A stretch of DNA of 5,704 nt from NCBI GenBank assembly GCA_903875815.1, contig CAIQXR010000291.1, positions 1-5,704 on the forward strand, written 5' to 3'. Source of the DNA: an uncultured Actinomycetes bacterium. GTDB taxonomy: Bacteria > Actinomycetota > Actinomycetes > Nanopelagicales > Nanopelagicaceae. Positions 1-5,704 of the stretch are shown in pieces; the stretch's first letter is position 1; each line of letters starts with the position of its first letter. Below the pieces are notes generated by a model, which saw only the letters and a list, made by a program, of their open reading frames with translations, did not search any database and was not told the DNA's origin. Both the position numbers and the translations under genes were made by a program.

Positions 1-753
1 ACCTGCCGACATGAGCGGCAAGATCCAGAGAACTGGCGAACGGTAAACGAAGATCAAAATAATCGAAACGAGAAGACCAGTGACAAGAAGAAGCTTGGAA
101 TCAAGTCCACCGAATGCGCCGAACAAGTCAGCTAACAATCCTCCAAAGCCAGTGGTGTGTGTAATGAATCCGTTCTTCGTTGCGAACTGTGATGAGTAAT
201 AGCGAACTGCAGCAATCACACCTGGTAGAGCTGGGCTCTTTCCATCGGGCAATAGCTGGGTAGCGATATCGGCGCTGAGCGGAAGTGATGCCAGCATTGC
301 CTGGCCACTTTGTGATGGGAAGGCAGCTACTTGGCCAGACTTCGAATAGAAAGAACCGAGTAATGGATGAGCTTCCTTACCGTTCTTATCTTTAAGTGCA
401 GCGCCTTTGGAATCGACTAATGGCAAGGCAGCTAAGCCCTGAACAAATCCTTGGGTCGCAGCGATTTTCGCTGGAGTCACCGATCCAACAAAGAGCACGA
501 GAGCTGGGAATTGATCGTTGTTTGATGTCGAGAACTTGGCGATCGCATCAGTTGCTTTGGAGGCCTCTGAGTTAGCGGGCAAGAATTTCGAATTGTCGTT
601 CTTCTGAACAGTGGAGAGTGAGCCAAATAGTGGGCCAGTAACTCCGCTGACCATGAACCAGAGCAGTACGACCGCCACGGCTACCCAGAGGGGTTTGCGA
701 TGGCCTTTGAGGCTGTTGAGGTTAGGAGCTTTCTCCTGGGCATTCTTAGACAT
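1..753 (-). CDS. MMPL/RND-family transporter, N-terminal part (partial, runs off left edge)
   Basis: This is an open frame of 251 codons starting at the ATG complementary to 751-753, with no stop before the window edge. The protein begins with a short polar segment and a first transmembrane helix (about residues 22-44). A large extracytoplasmic region follows, opening with the NDNSKFLPANSEA stretch (52-64), which resembles the 'ND..FLP..AES' signature of actinobacterial MMPL proteins. A second hydrophobic segment (about 220-238) follows TGFGGLLADL and leads into VYRSPVLWILPL (237-248), the start of the MMPL membrane domain. Family members are inner-membrane, proton-driven exporters of lipids or drugs, usually 700 or more residues, so roughly two thirds is missing here. 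The substrate cannot be inferred. A weak GAGAG lies about 12 nt before the start. The gene is divergent from lipB. Family assignment is confident, specific role unknown. Confidence 0.9.
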   Translation of the reverse strand, partial: MSKNAQEKAPNLNSLKGHRKPLWVAVAVVLLWFMVSGVTGPLFGSLSTVQKNDNSKFLPANSEASKATDAIAKFSTSNNDQFPALVLFVGSVTPAKIAATQGFVQGLAALPLVDSKGAALKDKNGKEAHPLLGSFYSKSGQVAAFPSQSGQAMLASLPLSADIATQLLPDGKSPALPGVIAAVRYYSSQFATKNGFITHTTGFGGLLADLFGAFGGLDSKLLLVTGLLVSIILIFVYRSPVLWILPLMSAG

Positions 754-776
754 ATCGATCCATCTCTCGGTCGGGC

Positions 777-796
777 GAACGTGATTGAACGTGATT
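777..796. repeat. Tandem 10-bp direct repeat upstream of the transporter gene
   Basis: GAACGTGATT occurs twice back to back (777-786 and 787-796), 24 to 43 nt upstream of the transporter start codon. A 10-bp period puts both copies on the same face of the helix, which would suit a regulator binding in tandem. The repeat itself is seen directly; an operator role is inference. Confidence 0.45.
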
Positions 797-814
797 TACA
801 TTGCTCGAAATATG

Positions 815-827
815 GCTCCTAGGGAGC
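815..827. repeat. Short palindrome in the divergent spacer (GCTCC-tag-GGAGC)
   Basis: GCTCC (815-819) and GGAGC (823-827) are perfect inverted repeats separated by 3 nt, roughly mid-way between the divergent transporter gene and lipB. It could be part of an operator serving either gene. Five-base arms are short enough to arise by chance. Confidence 0.3.
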
Positions 828-845
828 GAAGACGAGCCTGAGTTT

Positions 846-858
846 AGCCAATTTGGCT
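846..858. repeat. Short palindrome upstream of lipB (AGCCA-att-TGGCT)
   Basis: AGCCA (846-850) and TGGCT (854-858) form a perfect 5-bp inverted repeat with a 3-nt centre. It overlaps the weak candidate -35 of the lipB promoter, so a protein bound here could affect lipB transcription. This is inference from position only. Confidence 0.3.
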
Positions 859-879
859 CTCAATCTCCTGATTTACCCT
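852..879 (+). promoter_or_regulatory. Candidate promoter for the lipB-lipA cluster
   Basis: TTTGGC (852-857) and TACCCT (874-879) are separated by 16 bp and match the -35 and -10 consensus only in part. They would start transcription near 886 and give a leader of about 20 nt before the lipB ATG at 909. No better pair was found in the 155-bp spacer. This is a weak prediction. Confidence 0.25.
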
Positions 880-908
880 ATCTCCGCCCTCTCAATTAGG
901 CTGGGCAC

Positions 909-1565
909 ATGGCACCCACAGTCACTTCAGGCATCGCTCTGAAGCGAATGCTCGATAACGGCTTGACCGATTATCAAGAGGCATGGGATGCCCAGCGCCG
1001 CATTCACGAGCAAGTAGTCGCAGGCGAACGTCCCAATACCCTCATTCTCTTGGAGCACCCATCGGTCTATACCGCCGGACGTAGAACTGAAGAACATGAA
1101 CGTCCTCAAAATGGTGTGCCTGTCATCGATGTCGACCGTGGTGGAAAAATCACCTGGCATGGCGAAGGCCAACTCGTCGGATATCCGATCGTGAAATTAA
1201 AGAACCGAAATGATGTCGTTGGCTTTGTTCGCCAGGTCGAAGGCGCACTGATTGCCGCATGCAGCGAACTAGGACTCGCGACAATAAATATTTGTGATCG
1301 CACCGGCGTTTGGGTGCGCGATGATCGTGGCGATCGAAAGGTGGCAGCGATTGGCATCCGAGTAGCTAAAGGCGTCACCATGCACGGCTTTGCCCTCAAC
1401 GTAAACCCAAGCCTGCTCCCTTTCTCGCAGATCATTCCCTGTGGCATAGCCGATGCCGATGTCACAACTCTCTCCGCCGAAATCGGCCGCGATATCACGA
1501 TTGCAGAAGTTGCTCCGATCGTGGAAAAACATATGTATGAAGCGTTAGCAAAGGTGATCGCATGA
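909..1565 (+). CDS. lipB: Octanoyl-[acyl carrier protein]:protein N-octanoyltransferase LipB
   Basis: LipB transfers octanoate from acyl carrier protein to a lysine of lipoyl domains (pyruvate and 2-oxoglutarate dehydrogenases, glycine cleavage H protein), the first step of lipoate synthesis in the cytoplasm. The 218 residues fit the usual length. Visible signatures in order: the YQEAW...QRRIHE N-terminal region (22-34), [13 protein letters not shown] (47-59), [18 protein letters not shown] (77-94), RKVAAIGI (143-150) with the catalytic lysine at 144, HGFALNVN (159-166), and IIPCGI (175-180) with the catalytic cysteine at 178. The third residue of the usual HGPGQ is Glu86 here instead of Pro, a small deviation. 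The ATG at 909 is preceded by a weak TTAGG, and the N-terminus aligns with the family norm. The stop overlaps the lipA start in ATGA, suggesting translational coupling. Confidence 0.97.
   Translation: MAPTVTSGIALKRMLDNGLTDYQEAWDAQRRIHEQVVAGERPNTLILLEHPSVYTAGRRTEEHERPQNGVPVIDVDRGGKITWHGEGQLVGYPIVKLKNRNDVVGFVRQVEGALIAACSELGLATINICDRTGVWVRDDRGDRKVAAIGIRVAKGVTMHGFALNVNPSLLPFSQIIPCGIADADVTTLSAEIGRDITIAEVAPIVEKHMYEALAKVIA
1552..1559 (+). promoter_or_regulatory. Ribosome binding site of lipA inside the end of lipB
   Basis: AGGTGATC is complementary to eight bases of the 16S rRNA 3' end, counting beyond the core GGAGG. It lies just before the lipA ATG at 1562, within the last codons of lipB. It supports that start and the coupled reading of the two genes. 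Confidence 0.6.
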
Positions 1566-2497
1566 CTATTGCTCCTGAAGGTCGCAAATTACTTCGTATC
1601 GAAGCGCGCAACGCCGCCGTACCTATTGAACGCAAACCTGAGTGGATTAAGACCAAAGCGAAGATGGGTCCTGAATACACAGCCCTTCGTTCGCTCGTGG
1701 TCTCTGAAGGACTTCACACTGTCTGCCAAGAAGCTGCCTGCCCTAATATCTTTGAATGCTGGGAAGATAAGGAAGCAACATTCCTCATTGGTGGTGATCG
1801 CTGTACTCGTCGTTGCGACTTCTGCAACATCGATACTGGCAAGCCCGACCCACTCGATCGCGATGAACCTCGCCGCGTTGCCGAGTCAATCAAAACTATG
1901 GGACTCAATTACGCCACCATCACTGGTGTTACGCGAGATGACCTTGACGATGAAGGTGCTTGGCTTTATGCCGAGACCATTCGGTTAGTTCACGAACTCA
2001 ATCCAGGAATTGGTGTCGAAATGTTGGCGCCTGATTTCTCTGCAAATCCGGTCTACCTCAACGAGGTCTTTAGCTCTCGCCCGGAAGTATTCGCACACAA
2101 TCTCGAAACCGTTCCGCGCATCTTTAAAGAGATTCGCCCCGGATTTAGATATGACCGCTCCCTCCAAGTGATCTCTATGGCTCGCGATTTTGGTTTGATT
2201 ACCAAATCCAATCTCATTCTTGGAATGGGCGAGACGCGTGAAGAGGCATCTGAAGCACTTCGCAATCTTCACGATGCTGGGACCGACATCGTCACCATCA
2301 CTCAATATTTGCGACCAACTCCAAATCACCACCCCGTAGTTCGTTGGGTCAAGCCTGAAGAATTCGTCGAACTCGCTAAGGAAGCGGAAGAGATTGGATT
2401 CTCTGGGGTTATGAGTGGTCCACTAGTTCGTTCTAGCTATCGCGCAGGTCGCCTGTATAAGCAAGCACAAGAGAAGCGGGCTTCCATTAATGGCTGA
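1562..2497 (+). CDS. lipA: Lipoyl synthase LipA (radical SAM)
   Basis: LipA inserts two sulfur atoms into protein-bound octanoyl chains, made by LipB, to form lipoyl groups. It uses S-adenosylmethionine and two [4Fe-4S] clusters. The auxiliary cluster, which is consumed as sulfur donor, is bound by the C-x4-C-x5-C motif Cys55, Cys60, Cys66. The radical SAM cluster is bound by C-x3-C-x2-C, Cys81, Cys85, Cys88, in [14 protein letters not shown]. Other family marks are [13 protein letters not shown] (121-133), NLETVPR (180-186), ILGMGET (219-225), [12 protein letters not shown] (248-259) and RSSY (290-293), which supplies the serine ligand of the auxiliary cluster. At 311 residues the length is typical and all key residues are intact. 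It starts in the ATGA overlap with lipB and overlaps the next gene by 8 nt. Function is certain by family. Confidence 0.98.
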   Translation: MTIAPEGRKLLRIEARNAAVPIERKPEWIKTKAKMGPEYTALRSLVVSEGLHTVCQEAACPNIFECWEDKEATFLIGGDRCTRRCDFCNIDTGKPDPLDRDEPRRVAESIKTMGLNYATITGVTRDDLDDEGAWLYAETIRLVHELNPGIGVEMLAPDFSANPVYLNEVFSSRPEVFAHNLETVPRIFKEIRPGFRYDRSLQVISMARDFGLITKSNLILGMGETREEASEALRNLHDAGTDIVTITQYLRPTPNHHPVVRWVKPEEFVELAKEAEEIGFSGVMSGPLVRSSYRAGRLYKQAQEKRASING

Positions 2498-3260
2498 CCT
2501 GGTCTATCCCCCAGTAATTCTTGCGATCAAGACTTTCTGGAAATATTTGGGGCTTCGCTTTGATTTCGAAGGTGAAGAGAATGTGCCTCGTCAAGGTGGC
2601 GCGATTCTGGCGATCAACCACATTGGATATTTGGATTTTGCGCTAGCCGGAACGGCAGCACTGCCCGCCAATCGTTATGTTCGATTTATGGCCAAGAAAG
2701 AGATTTTCGATCACAAAATCTCCGGCCCTCTGATGCGCGGGATGCACCACATCTCCGTGGATCGAGAGAGTGGTTCATCATCTTTCGTTGCAGCACTTCG
2801 CGCGCTTCGTGCTGGCGAGATCGTCGGCATCTTCCCGGAGGGCACTATCTCTCGAAGTTTTGAACTTGCCGAAATGAAAACTGGCGCCGTCCGTCTTGCG
2901 ATGGGCGCACATGTTCCGATCATCCCCACCATCGTTTGGGGTAGTCAGCGGATCATGACAAAGAAACGCAAGCCTGATTTCAAGCGGAATAAATTCCCCG
3001 TTACTGTGGCGTTTGGAGAACCTTTTATTGTGACAAAGGGCGAAGATGTGGAGGCCGCTGAAGCCGAGCTCAAAAGTCGCTTAGGCGTATTGCTGGCCAA
3101 AGTGCAGGCCGAATACCCAGATAGTCATGAGGGCCAATGGTGGGCGCCGGCTCGACTGGGTGGAACTGCCCCAACACTCGAGCAAGTTAATCTAGAATTC
3201 GCTGAATATCTGAAGGCAAAGCAAGAGAAATTAGAACGCGACAACAAGGAGAAGAAGTAA
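2490..3260 (+). CDS. PlsC-type 1-acyl-sn-glycerol-3-phosphate acyltransferase family protein
   Basis: The 256-residue protein carries the acyltransferase signatures in order: motif I NHIGYLD (43-49) with the catalytic HX4D pair His44 and Asp49, a motif II-like GMHHISVDR (84-92), motif III FPEGT (115-119), and VPIIP (142-146). Proteins of this type move an acyl chain from acyl-CoA or acyl-ACP to a lysophospholipid such as 1-acylglycerol-3-phosphate, at the cytoplasmic face of the membrane. A hydrophobic N-terminal stretch (about 7-20) may be the membrane anchor. The tail from about residue 236 is highly charged ([15 protein letters not shown]). The start overlaps lipA by 8 nt and the preceding GAGAAG is weak and 13 nt away, so translation probably depends on coupling. 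The exact substrate is open; actinobacteria usually have several paralogues, so no gene symbol is given. Confidence 0.92.
   Translation: MADLVYPPVILAIKTFWKYLGLRFDFEGEENVPRQGGAILAINHIGYLDFALAGTAALPANRYVRFMAKKEIFDHKISGPLMRGMHHISVDRESGSSSFVAALRALRAGEIVGIFPEGTISRSFELAEMKTGAVRLAMGAHVPIIPTIVWGSQRIMTKKRKPDFKRNKFPVTVAFGEPFIVTKGEDVEAAEAELKSRLGVLLAKVQAEYPDSHEGQWWAPARLGGTAPTLEQVNLEFAEYLKAKQEKLERDNKEKK
3246..3251 (+). promoter_or_regulatory. Ribosome binding site of the DUF4191 gene
   Basis: AAGGAG lies 8 nt before the ATG at 3260, inside the last codons of the acyltransferase gene. It is a strong site at ideal spacing and confirms the start in the TAATG stop-start overlap. Confidence 0.6.
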
Positions 3261-3961
3261 TGGCACTGTTTAAGCGCACCAAGAAGGCCGAAAAAGCTCA
3301 AGCAGCACCGGGTGAATCTCAAGGTCAGCTCGCCGTTCTCAAGGATGCCTTCGCTCTTACGCGTCGCGAGAAGCCAATGGCTATTGTTTGGGCAGCCTTA
3401 CTCGGCGTTGCCGTACTTATCGGAGCTGTGATCTTTGGTTCCACTCTTGGGCATCCCATCTACTTTGGAATTATTGGCACACCGCTCGGAATCCTTGTTG
3501 CATTCTTCTTCTTTACTCGCCAAGCAAATTCCGCAGCTTTCTCTTCCATCGAAGGACAACTTGGCGCTGGTGCATCAGTTTTGATGGCGATTCGCAAAGG
3601 AGTTTCAACAACCCCCGCAGTGCGTGTTAATCGCGAGCAAGATATGGTCCACCGCTCAGTAAGTCGCGCAGGTATTGTTCTAGTCGGCGAAGGTGGTCGT
3701 GGCGTCCGTCAATTGATGCAGGACGAACACAAGCATATGGATCGATTTGTTTCCGGTGTTCCAATCACTGAAATTTACGTCGGCAATGACGAAGGTCAGA
3801 TCAAGATTCGCAAACTCCAGAAGCATATGAAAAAGCTTCCCAAGAAGCTCTCAACTGCTCAGATGCGCGAAGTTCGCAATCGAATTAAAGCTGTCGGTGG
3901 AATGAATATGCCGATCCCTAAGGGGCCCATGCCCAAGGGTGTAAAGATGCCTAAGCGCTAA
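3260..3961 (+). CDS. DUF4191 domain-containing membrane protein (function unknown)
   Basis: The 233-residue protein has a basic cytoplasmic-looking N-terminus, two adjacent transmembrane helices (about 40-61 and 66-86) with a very short GH-containing turn, and a long polar C-terminal domain. The conserved-looking core NREQDMVHRSVSRAGIVLVGEG (124-145) with a glycine-rich stretch, and the strongly basic tail ending in repeated MPxPKG/MPKG units (216-233), match the actinobacterial DUF4191 family as I know it. The M. tuberculosis counterpart, Rv2219, also lies directly after the lipoate genes. The stop of the acyltransferase and this start share one base (TAATG), so it is the last gene of the coupled cluster. 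No catalytic motif is recognised. The two-helix hairpin and cationic C-terminus suggest a membrane-anchored cytoplasmic domain; nothing firmer can be said. Confidence 0.87.
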   Translation: MALFKRTKKAEKAQAAPGESQGQLAVLKDAFALTRREKPMAIVWAALLGVAVLIGAVIFGSTLGHPIYFGIIGTPLGILVAFFFFTRQANSAAFSSIEGQLGAGASVLMAIRKGVSTTPAVRVNREQDMVHRSVSRAGIVLVGEGGRGVRQLMQDEHKHMDRFVSGVPITEIYVGNDEGQIKIRKLQKHMKKLPKKLSTAQMREVRNRIKAVGGMNMPIPKGPMPKGVKMPKR

Positions 3962-3969
3962 ACCTTTTC

Positions 3970-3985
3970 AAACGGCTAGACGTTT
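3970..3985. terminator. Weak candidate hairpin between convergent genes
   Basis: AAACG (3970-3974) and CGTTT (3981-3985) could form a 5-bp stem with a 6-nt loop. It spans the 14-bp gap between the DUF4191 stop and the convergent RDD stop and overlaps the last RDD codons. It is AT-rich, and no clear U-tract follows on either strand, so termination here is doubtful. Confidence 0.18.
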
Positions 3986-4344
3986 ACTACTTTAGTTCGA
4001 CAAATAATGTCGTGATATCCCCTGCCCTCTTTGGTAAAGACAGCTGGAAGAACCAGAACAATCAAGAAACTGCGAAGCGCGATTCGCCCCACCGTCACTG
4101 CTCCGCTTGTGTCAGATTCGACGACTTTGAGATTGAAGAGTTTTTGGCCGATCGATGATCCAGTGAGGGTTGTCAGCAGAATCAACTCCACCAAGAAAAG
4201 TAATGAAGTTGCCAGCGATCGCTCGCCATAGGAAATCTTCGGGATAAGCCCGACCGAGAGGTCGGCGATAAACCAATCGACGGCGATCGCTGCAAAACGC
4301 CGCCCGAGGCCGGCTGTGCTTCCTGGGATATTTGCGGAACTCAT
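3976..4344 (-). CDS. RDD family membrane protein (function unknown)
   Basis: The 122-residue protein shows the RDD family layout: GLGRRFAAIAVDW (12-24) with the paired arginines (15, 16) and Asp23 in the first helix, GQKLFNLKVV (66-75) after the second helix, and a closing RGYHDIICRTKVV (108-120) with the conserved HD. Three hydrophobic segments are seen at about 17-34, 43-61 and 88-104. Some RDD proteins act in ion or solute transport, but most are uncharacterised. It is convergent with the DUF4191 gene (14-bp gap) and divergent from glnA. An RDD gene in this position next to glnA is also known in M. tuberculosis. The start at 4344 is the only reasonable ATG for the family N-terminus, yet it has no good ribosome binding site and is preceded immediately by a strong stem-loop. 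Confidence 0.88.
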   Translation of the reverse strand: MSSANIPGSTAGLGRRFAAIAVDWFIADLSVGLIPKISYGERSLATSLLFLVELILLTTLTGSSIGQKLFNLKVVESDTSGAVTVGRIALRSFLIVLVLPAVFTKEGRGYHDIICRTKVVNV

Positions 4345-4345
4345 G

Positions 4346-4374
4346 GCCCTGAGCCTAGCCGCAAGGCTCAGGGC
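4346..4374. repeat. Perfect 11-bp inverted repeat (stem-loop) abutting the RDD start codon
   Basis: GCCCTGAGCCT (4346-4356) and AGGCTCAGGGC (4364-4373, with the closing C at 4374) are perfectly complementary around a 7-nt loop. On the minus strand the stem ends one base before the RDD ATG, so it would bury any ribosome binding site. On the plus strand it could stop read-through from the DUF4191 cluster before glnA, but only GATTCTTG follows, not a U-tract. Pairing is seen directly; either role is inference. Confidence 0.6.
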
Positions 4375-4422
4375 GATTCTTGAGCCTGTCCCTTCAAACC
4401 CTCAACCCTTACTTCGGGTTAT

Positions 4423-4449
4423 GAAACATTCCCGTAACATAAGGGCAAC
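4423..4449 (+). promoter_or_regulatory. Putative GlnR-like (OmpR-family) binding box upstream of glnA
   Basis: GAAAC (4423-4427), GTAAC (4434-4438) and GCAAC (4445-4449) are each separated by exactly 6 nt, an 11-bp period. A weaker TTCAC continues the phase at 4456-4460. The actinobacterial GlnR box is described as alternating GTnAC and GAAAC half-sites with 6-nt spacers, and glnA is a classic GlnR target. The order here fits three of four half-sites with one mismatch. MtrA or PhoP, which bind similar 11-bp repeats, are alternatives. Confidence 0.45.
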
Positions 4450-4470
4450 CCTCTTTTCACGCTCAAACCT

Positions 4471-4476
4471 TAGATT
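4471..4476 (+). promoter_or_regulatory. Candidate -10 element of the glnA promoter
   Basis: TAGATT fits the TAnnnT pattern and lies 21 nt after the GlnR-like box. No recognisable -35 sits at the right distance, as expected for an activator-dependent promoter. Transcription would start near 4482, leaving a leader of about 107 nt before glnA, and would place the box at about -59 to -33. This is a tentative call. Confidence 0.35.
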
Positions 4477-4578
4477 CTCCCCTGTAGCAAGCACCTGTTT
4501 TACCCGAGTTCTGGCCCGATGACGCGCCGAACTTTTTCCTTAAAGTCCCTCACGATTTTTGATCGCGACGAGTTAACC

Positions 4579-4583
4579 AGGAG
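4579..4583 (+). promoter_or_regulatory. Ribosome binding site of glnA
   Basis: AGGAG lies 5 nt upstream of the ATG at 4589 with an all-A spacer. It is the strongest site in the window by position and fixes the glnA start. Confidence 0.7.
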
Positions 4584-4588
4584 AAAAA

Positions 4589-5704
4589 ATGTTTAAGAAT
4601 TCATCTGAAATCTTTGATTTCATCAAGAAGAACGATGTGAAGTTGATTGACGTTCGCTTCATCGATCTTCCTGGCATCCAGCATCACTTCAACGTTCCCG
4701 TTGAATCTTTCGACGAAGCTGTCTTCACGGACGGTCTTATGTTCGATGGTTCATCGATTCGTGGCTTCCAGTCCATCCACGAGTCTGACATGAAGTTGCT
4801 TCCTATTCCAGGATCAGCATTCATCGATCCATTCCGCAAAGAGAAGACCCTCGTCATCCTCTTCTCCGTTCACAATCCCATCGACAACTCCCCTTACTCA
4901 CGCGACCCACGTGGCGTCGTTGCTAAGGCGGTTGAATATTTGAAGAGCACCGGAATTGCAGACACTGCATTCTTCGCTCCAGAAGCTGAGTTCTACGTCT
5001 TTGACGAAGTGAACTTCGCAACATCACAGAATGCCTCACATCACTTCATCGATTCCATCGAAGGCGCATGGAACACAGGTGCTTCTCTTGAAGCTGATGG
5101 CTCTGCAAACCGTGGTTACAAGACTCGTTACAAGGGCGGATACTTCCCAGTATCACCAACCGATCAGCTTGCAGATATTCGCGATGCGATGACCATGCAG
5201 CTCGGCAAAGTGGGACTTCTCGTTGAGCGCTCACACCACGAAGTGGGAACTGCTGGCCAGATGGAGATCAACTACCGCTTCTCCGACATCCTCTCTGCTG
5301 GCGATGATGTCATGAAGTTCAAGTACGTCATCAAGAACGTTGCTTGGGAGAATGGCAAGACTGCAACCTTTATGCCTAAGCCACTCTTTGGCGACAATGG
5401 TTCCGGTATGCACGTCCACCAATCACTCTGGAAGGATGGCAAGCCACTCTTCTTCGAAGCTGGCAACTACGGCGATCTCTCCGATATGGCTCGTTGGTAT
5501 ATCGGTGGTCTTTTGAAGCATGCTCCTTCACTTCTCGCATTCACCAACCCAACCGTTAACTCCTACCACCGCTTGGTCCCAGGCTATGAAGCGCCAGTAA
5601 ACCTCGTTTACTCAGCTCGTAACCGATCTGCTTGTATCCGTATCCCAATCACCGGATCCAATCCCAAGGCAAAGCGTGTTGAGTTCCGTTGCCCAGATCC
5701 ATCA
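4589..5704 (+). CDS. glnA: Type I glutamine synthetase (partial, C-terminus beyond window)
   Basis: Glutamine synthetase makes glutamine from glutamate, ammonium and ATP as a cytoplasmic dodecamer. The 372 codons seen, with no stop, are about four fifths of the usual ~470-residue protein. Active-site signatures are complete as far as the window goes: DGSSIRGF (53-60), [11 protein letters not shown] (129-139) with metal ligands Glu132 and Glu134, GGYFPVSP (183-190), [13 protein letters not shown] (216-228) with Glu218 and Glu226, [10 protein letters not shown] (271-280) with His275 and His277, [13 protein letters not shown] (324-336) with flap glutamate Glu334, [11 protein letters not shown] (343-353), and VEFRCPDPS (364-372) with Glu365 and Arg367. 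The [13 protein letters not shown] and [12 protein letters not shown] stretches resemble the actinobacterial GlnA1 type. The adenylylation tyrosine region used for post-translational control lies just past the edge. The gene has its own upstream control region and a strong ribosome binding site. Confidence 0.98.
   Translation, partial: MFKNSSEIFDFIKKNDVKLIDVRFIDLPGIQHHFNVPVESFDEAVFTDGLMFDGSSIRGFQSIHESDMKLLPIPGSAFIDPFRKEKTLVILFSVHNPIDNSPYSRDPRGVVAKAVEYLKSTGIADTAFFAPEAEFYVFDEVNFATSQNASHHFIDSIEGAWNTGASLEADGSANRGYKTRYKGGYFPVSPTDQLADIRDAMTMQLGKVGLLVERSHHEVGTAGQMEINYRFSDILSAGDDVMKFKYVIKNVAWENGKTATFMPKPLFGDNGSGMHVHQSLWKDGKPLFFEAGNYGDLSDMARWYIGGLLKHAPSLLAFTNPTVNSYHRLVPGYEAPVNLVYSARNRSACIRIPITGSNPKAKRVEFRCPDPS

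Noticed and set aside
1106..1498. 130-codon open frame on the minus strand inside lipB
   Set aside because: It lies wholly antisense to lipB, whose catalytic motifs are intact; the translation has no recognisable domain and is best explained as a by-product of lipB codon use.
1569..1988. 139-codon plus-strand frame inside lipA
   Set aside because: It is out of frame with lipA, which carries both cluster motifs in its own frame; no family features are visible in the alternative translation.
1985..2332. 115-codon minus-strand frame opposite lipA
   Set aside because: It is antisense to the highly conserved core of lipA and has no domain features or upstream signals.
4316..4522. 68-codon plus-strand frame across the RDD start and the glnA upstream region
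   Set aside because: It covers the 11-bp stem-loop, the GlnR-like box and the -10 candidate, lacks a ribosome binding site and has a low-complexity, non-family translation.
4482..4588. Possible glutamine riboswitch or other structured leader of glnA
   Set aside because: I looked for strong paired elements in the leader and saw only short, weak complementarities and none of the known glutamine-binding RNA signatures I could recognise; these are mainly reported from cyanobacteria.
1..5704. Mobile element, CRISPR array, tRNA/rRNA gene, toxin-antitoxin or phage-defence module
   Set aside because: No transposase, integrase, regularly spaced repeats, tRNA-like cloverleaf or defence-type domain was seen; all long frames fit housekeeping or conserved membrane families.

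Overview
The window looks like ordinary chromosome from an actinobacterium (Actinomycetota) of moderate GC, around one half by eye (not counted). The main reason is gene order: lipB, lipA, a DUF4191 membrane protein, an RDD membrane protein and a type I glutamine synthetase gene are also neighbours in Mycobacterium tuberculosis (Rv2217, Rv2218, Rv2219, Rv2219A, Rv2220, recalled from general knowledge). DUF4191 proteins are typical of Actinobacteria. The moderate GC and short spacers would suit a streamlined aquatic actinobacterium, but that is inference.

Layout, left to right. Positions 1-753 hold the first 251 codons of a minus-strand MMPL/RND-type transporter that runs off the left edge. 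A 155-bp divergent spacer (754-908) follows, with a tandem 10-bp repeat and two short palindromes. On the plus strand, 909-3961 is a tight four-gene cluster: lipB, lipA, a PlsC-type acyltransferase and the DUF4191 membrane protein. Every junction overlaps (4, 8 and 1 nt), so it is probably one translationally coupled transcript. A convergent RDD-family membrane protein lies at 3976-4344 on the minus strand. A 244-bp non-coding region (4345-4588) separates it from glnA. That region holds a perfect 11-bp stem-loop next to the RDD start codon, an 11-bp-periodic GlnR-like box, a candidate -10 element and a strong ribosome binding site. From 4589 to the right edge is glnA, 372 codons without its C-terminus.

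How the genes work together. LipB moves octanoyl from acyl carrier protein to lipoyl domains and LipA inserts the two sulfurs, which is the complete de novo lipoylation route for 2-oxoacid dehydrogenases and the glycine cleavage system. The acyltransferase probably acts on phospholipid precursors; like LipB it draws on activated acyl groups. The DUF4191 and RDD proteins have no known function. glnA is the central ammonium-assimilation gene and appears to have its own nitrogen-type control region.

I found no sign of a previously undescribed system, mobile element, CRISPR array or RNA gene. The most interesting points are the putative OmpR-family (GlnR-like) operator of glnA, the stem-loop that may mask the RDD start, and the acyltransferase sitting inside an otherwise conserved actinobacterial gene order.
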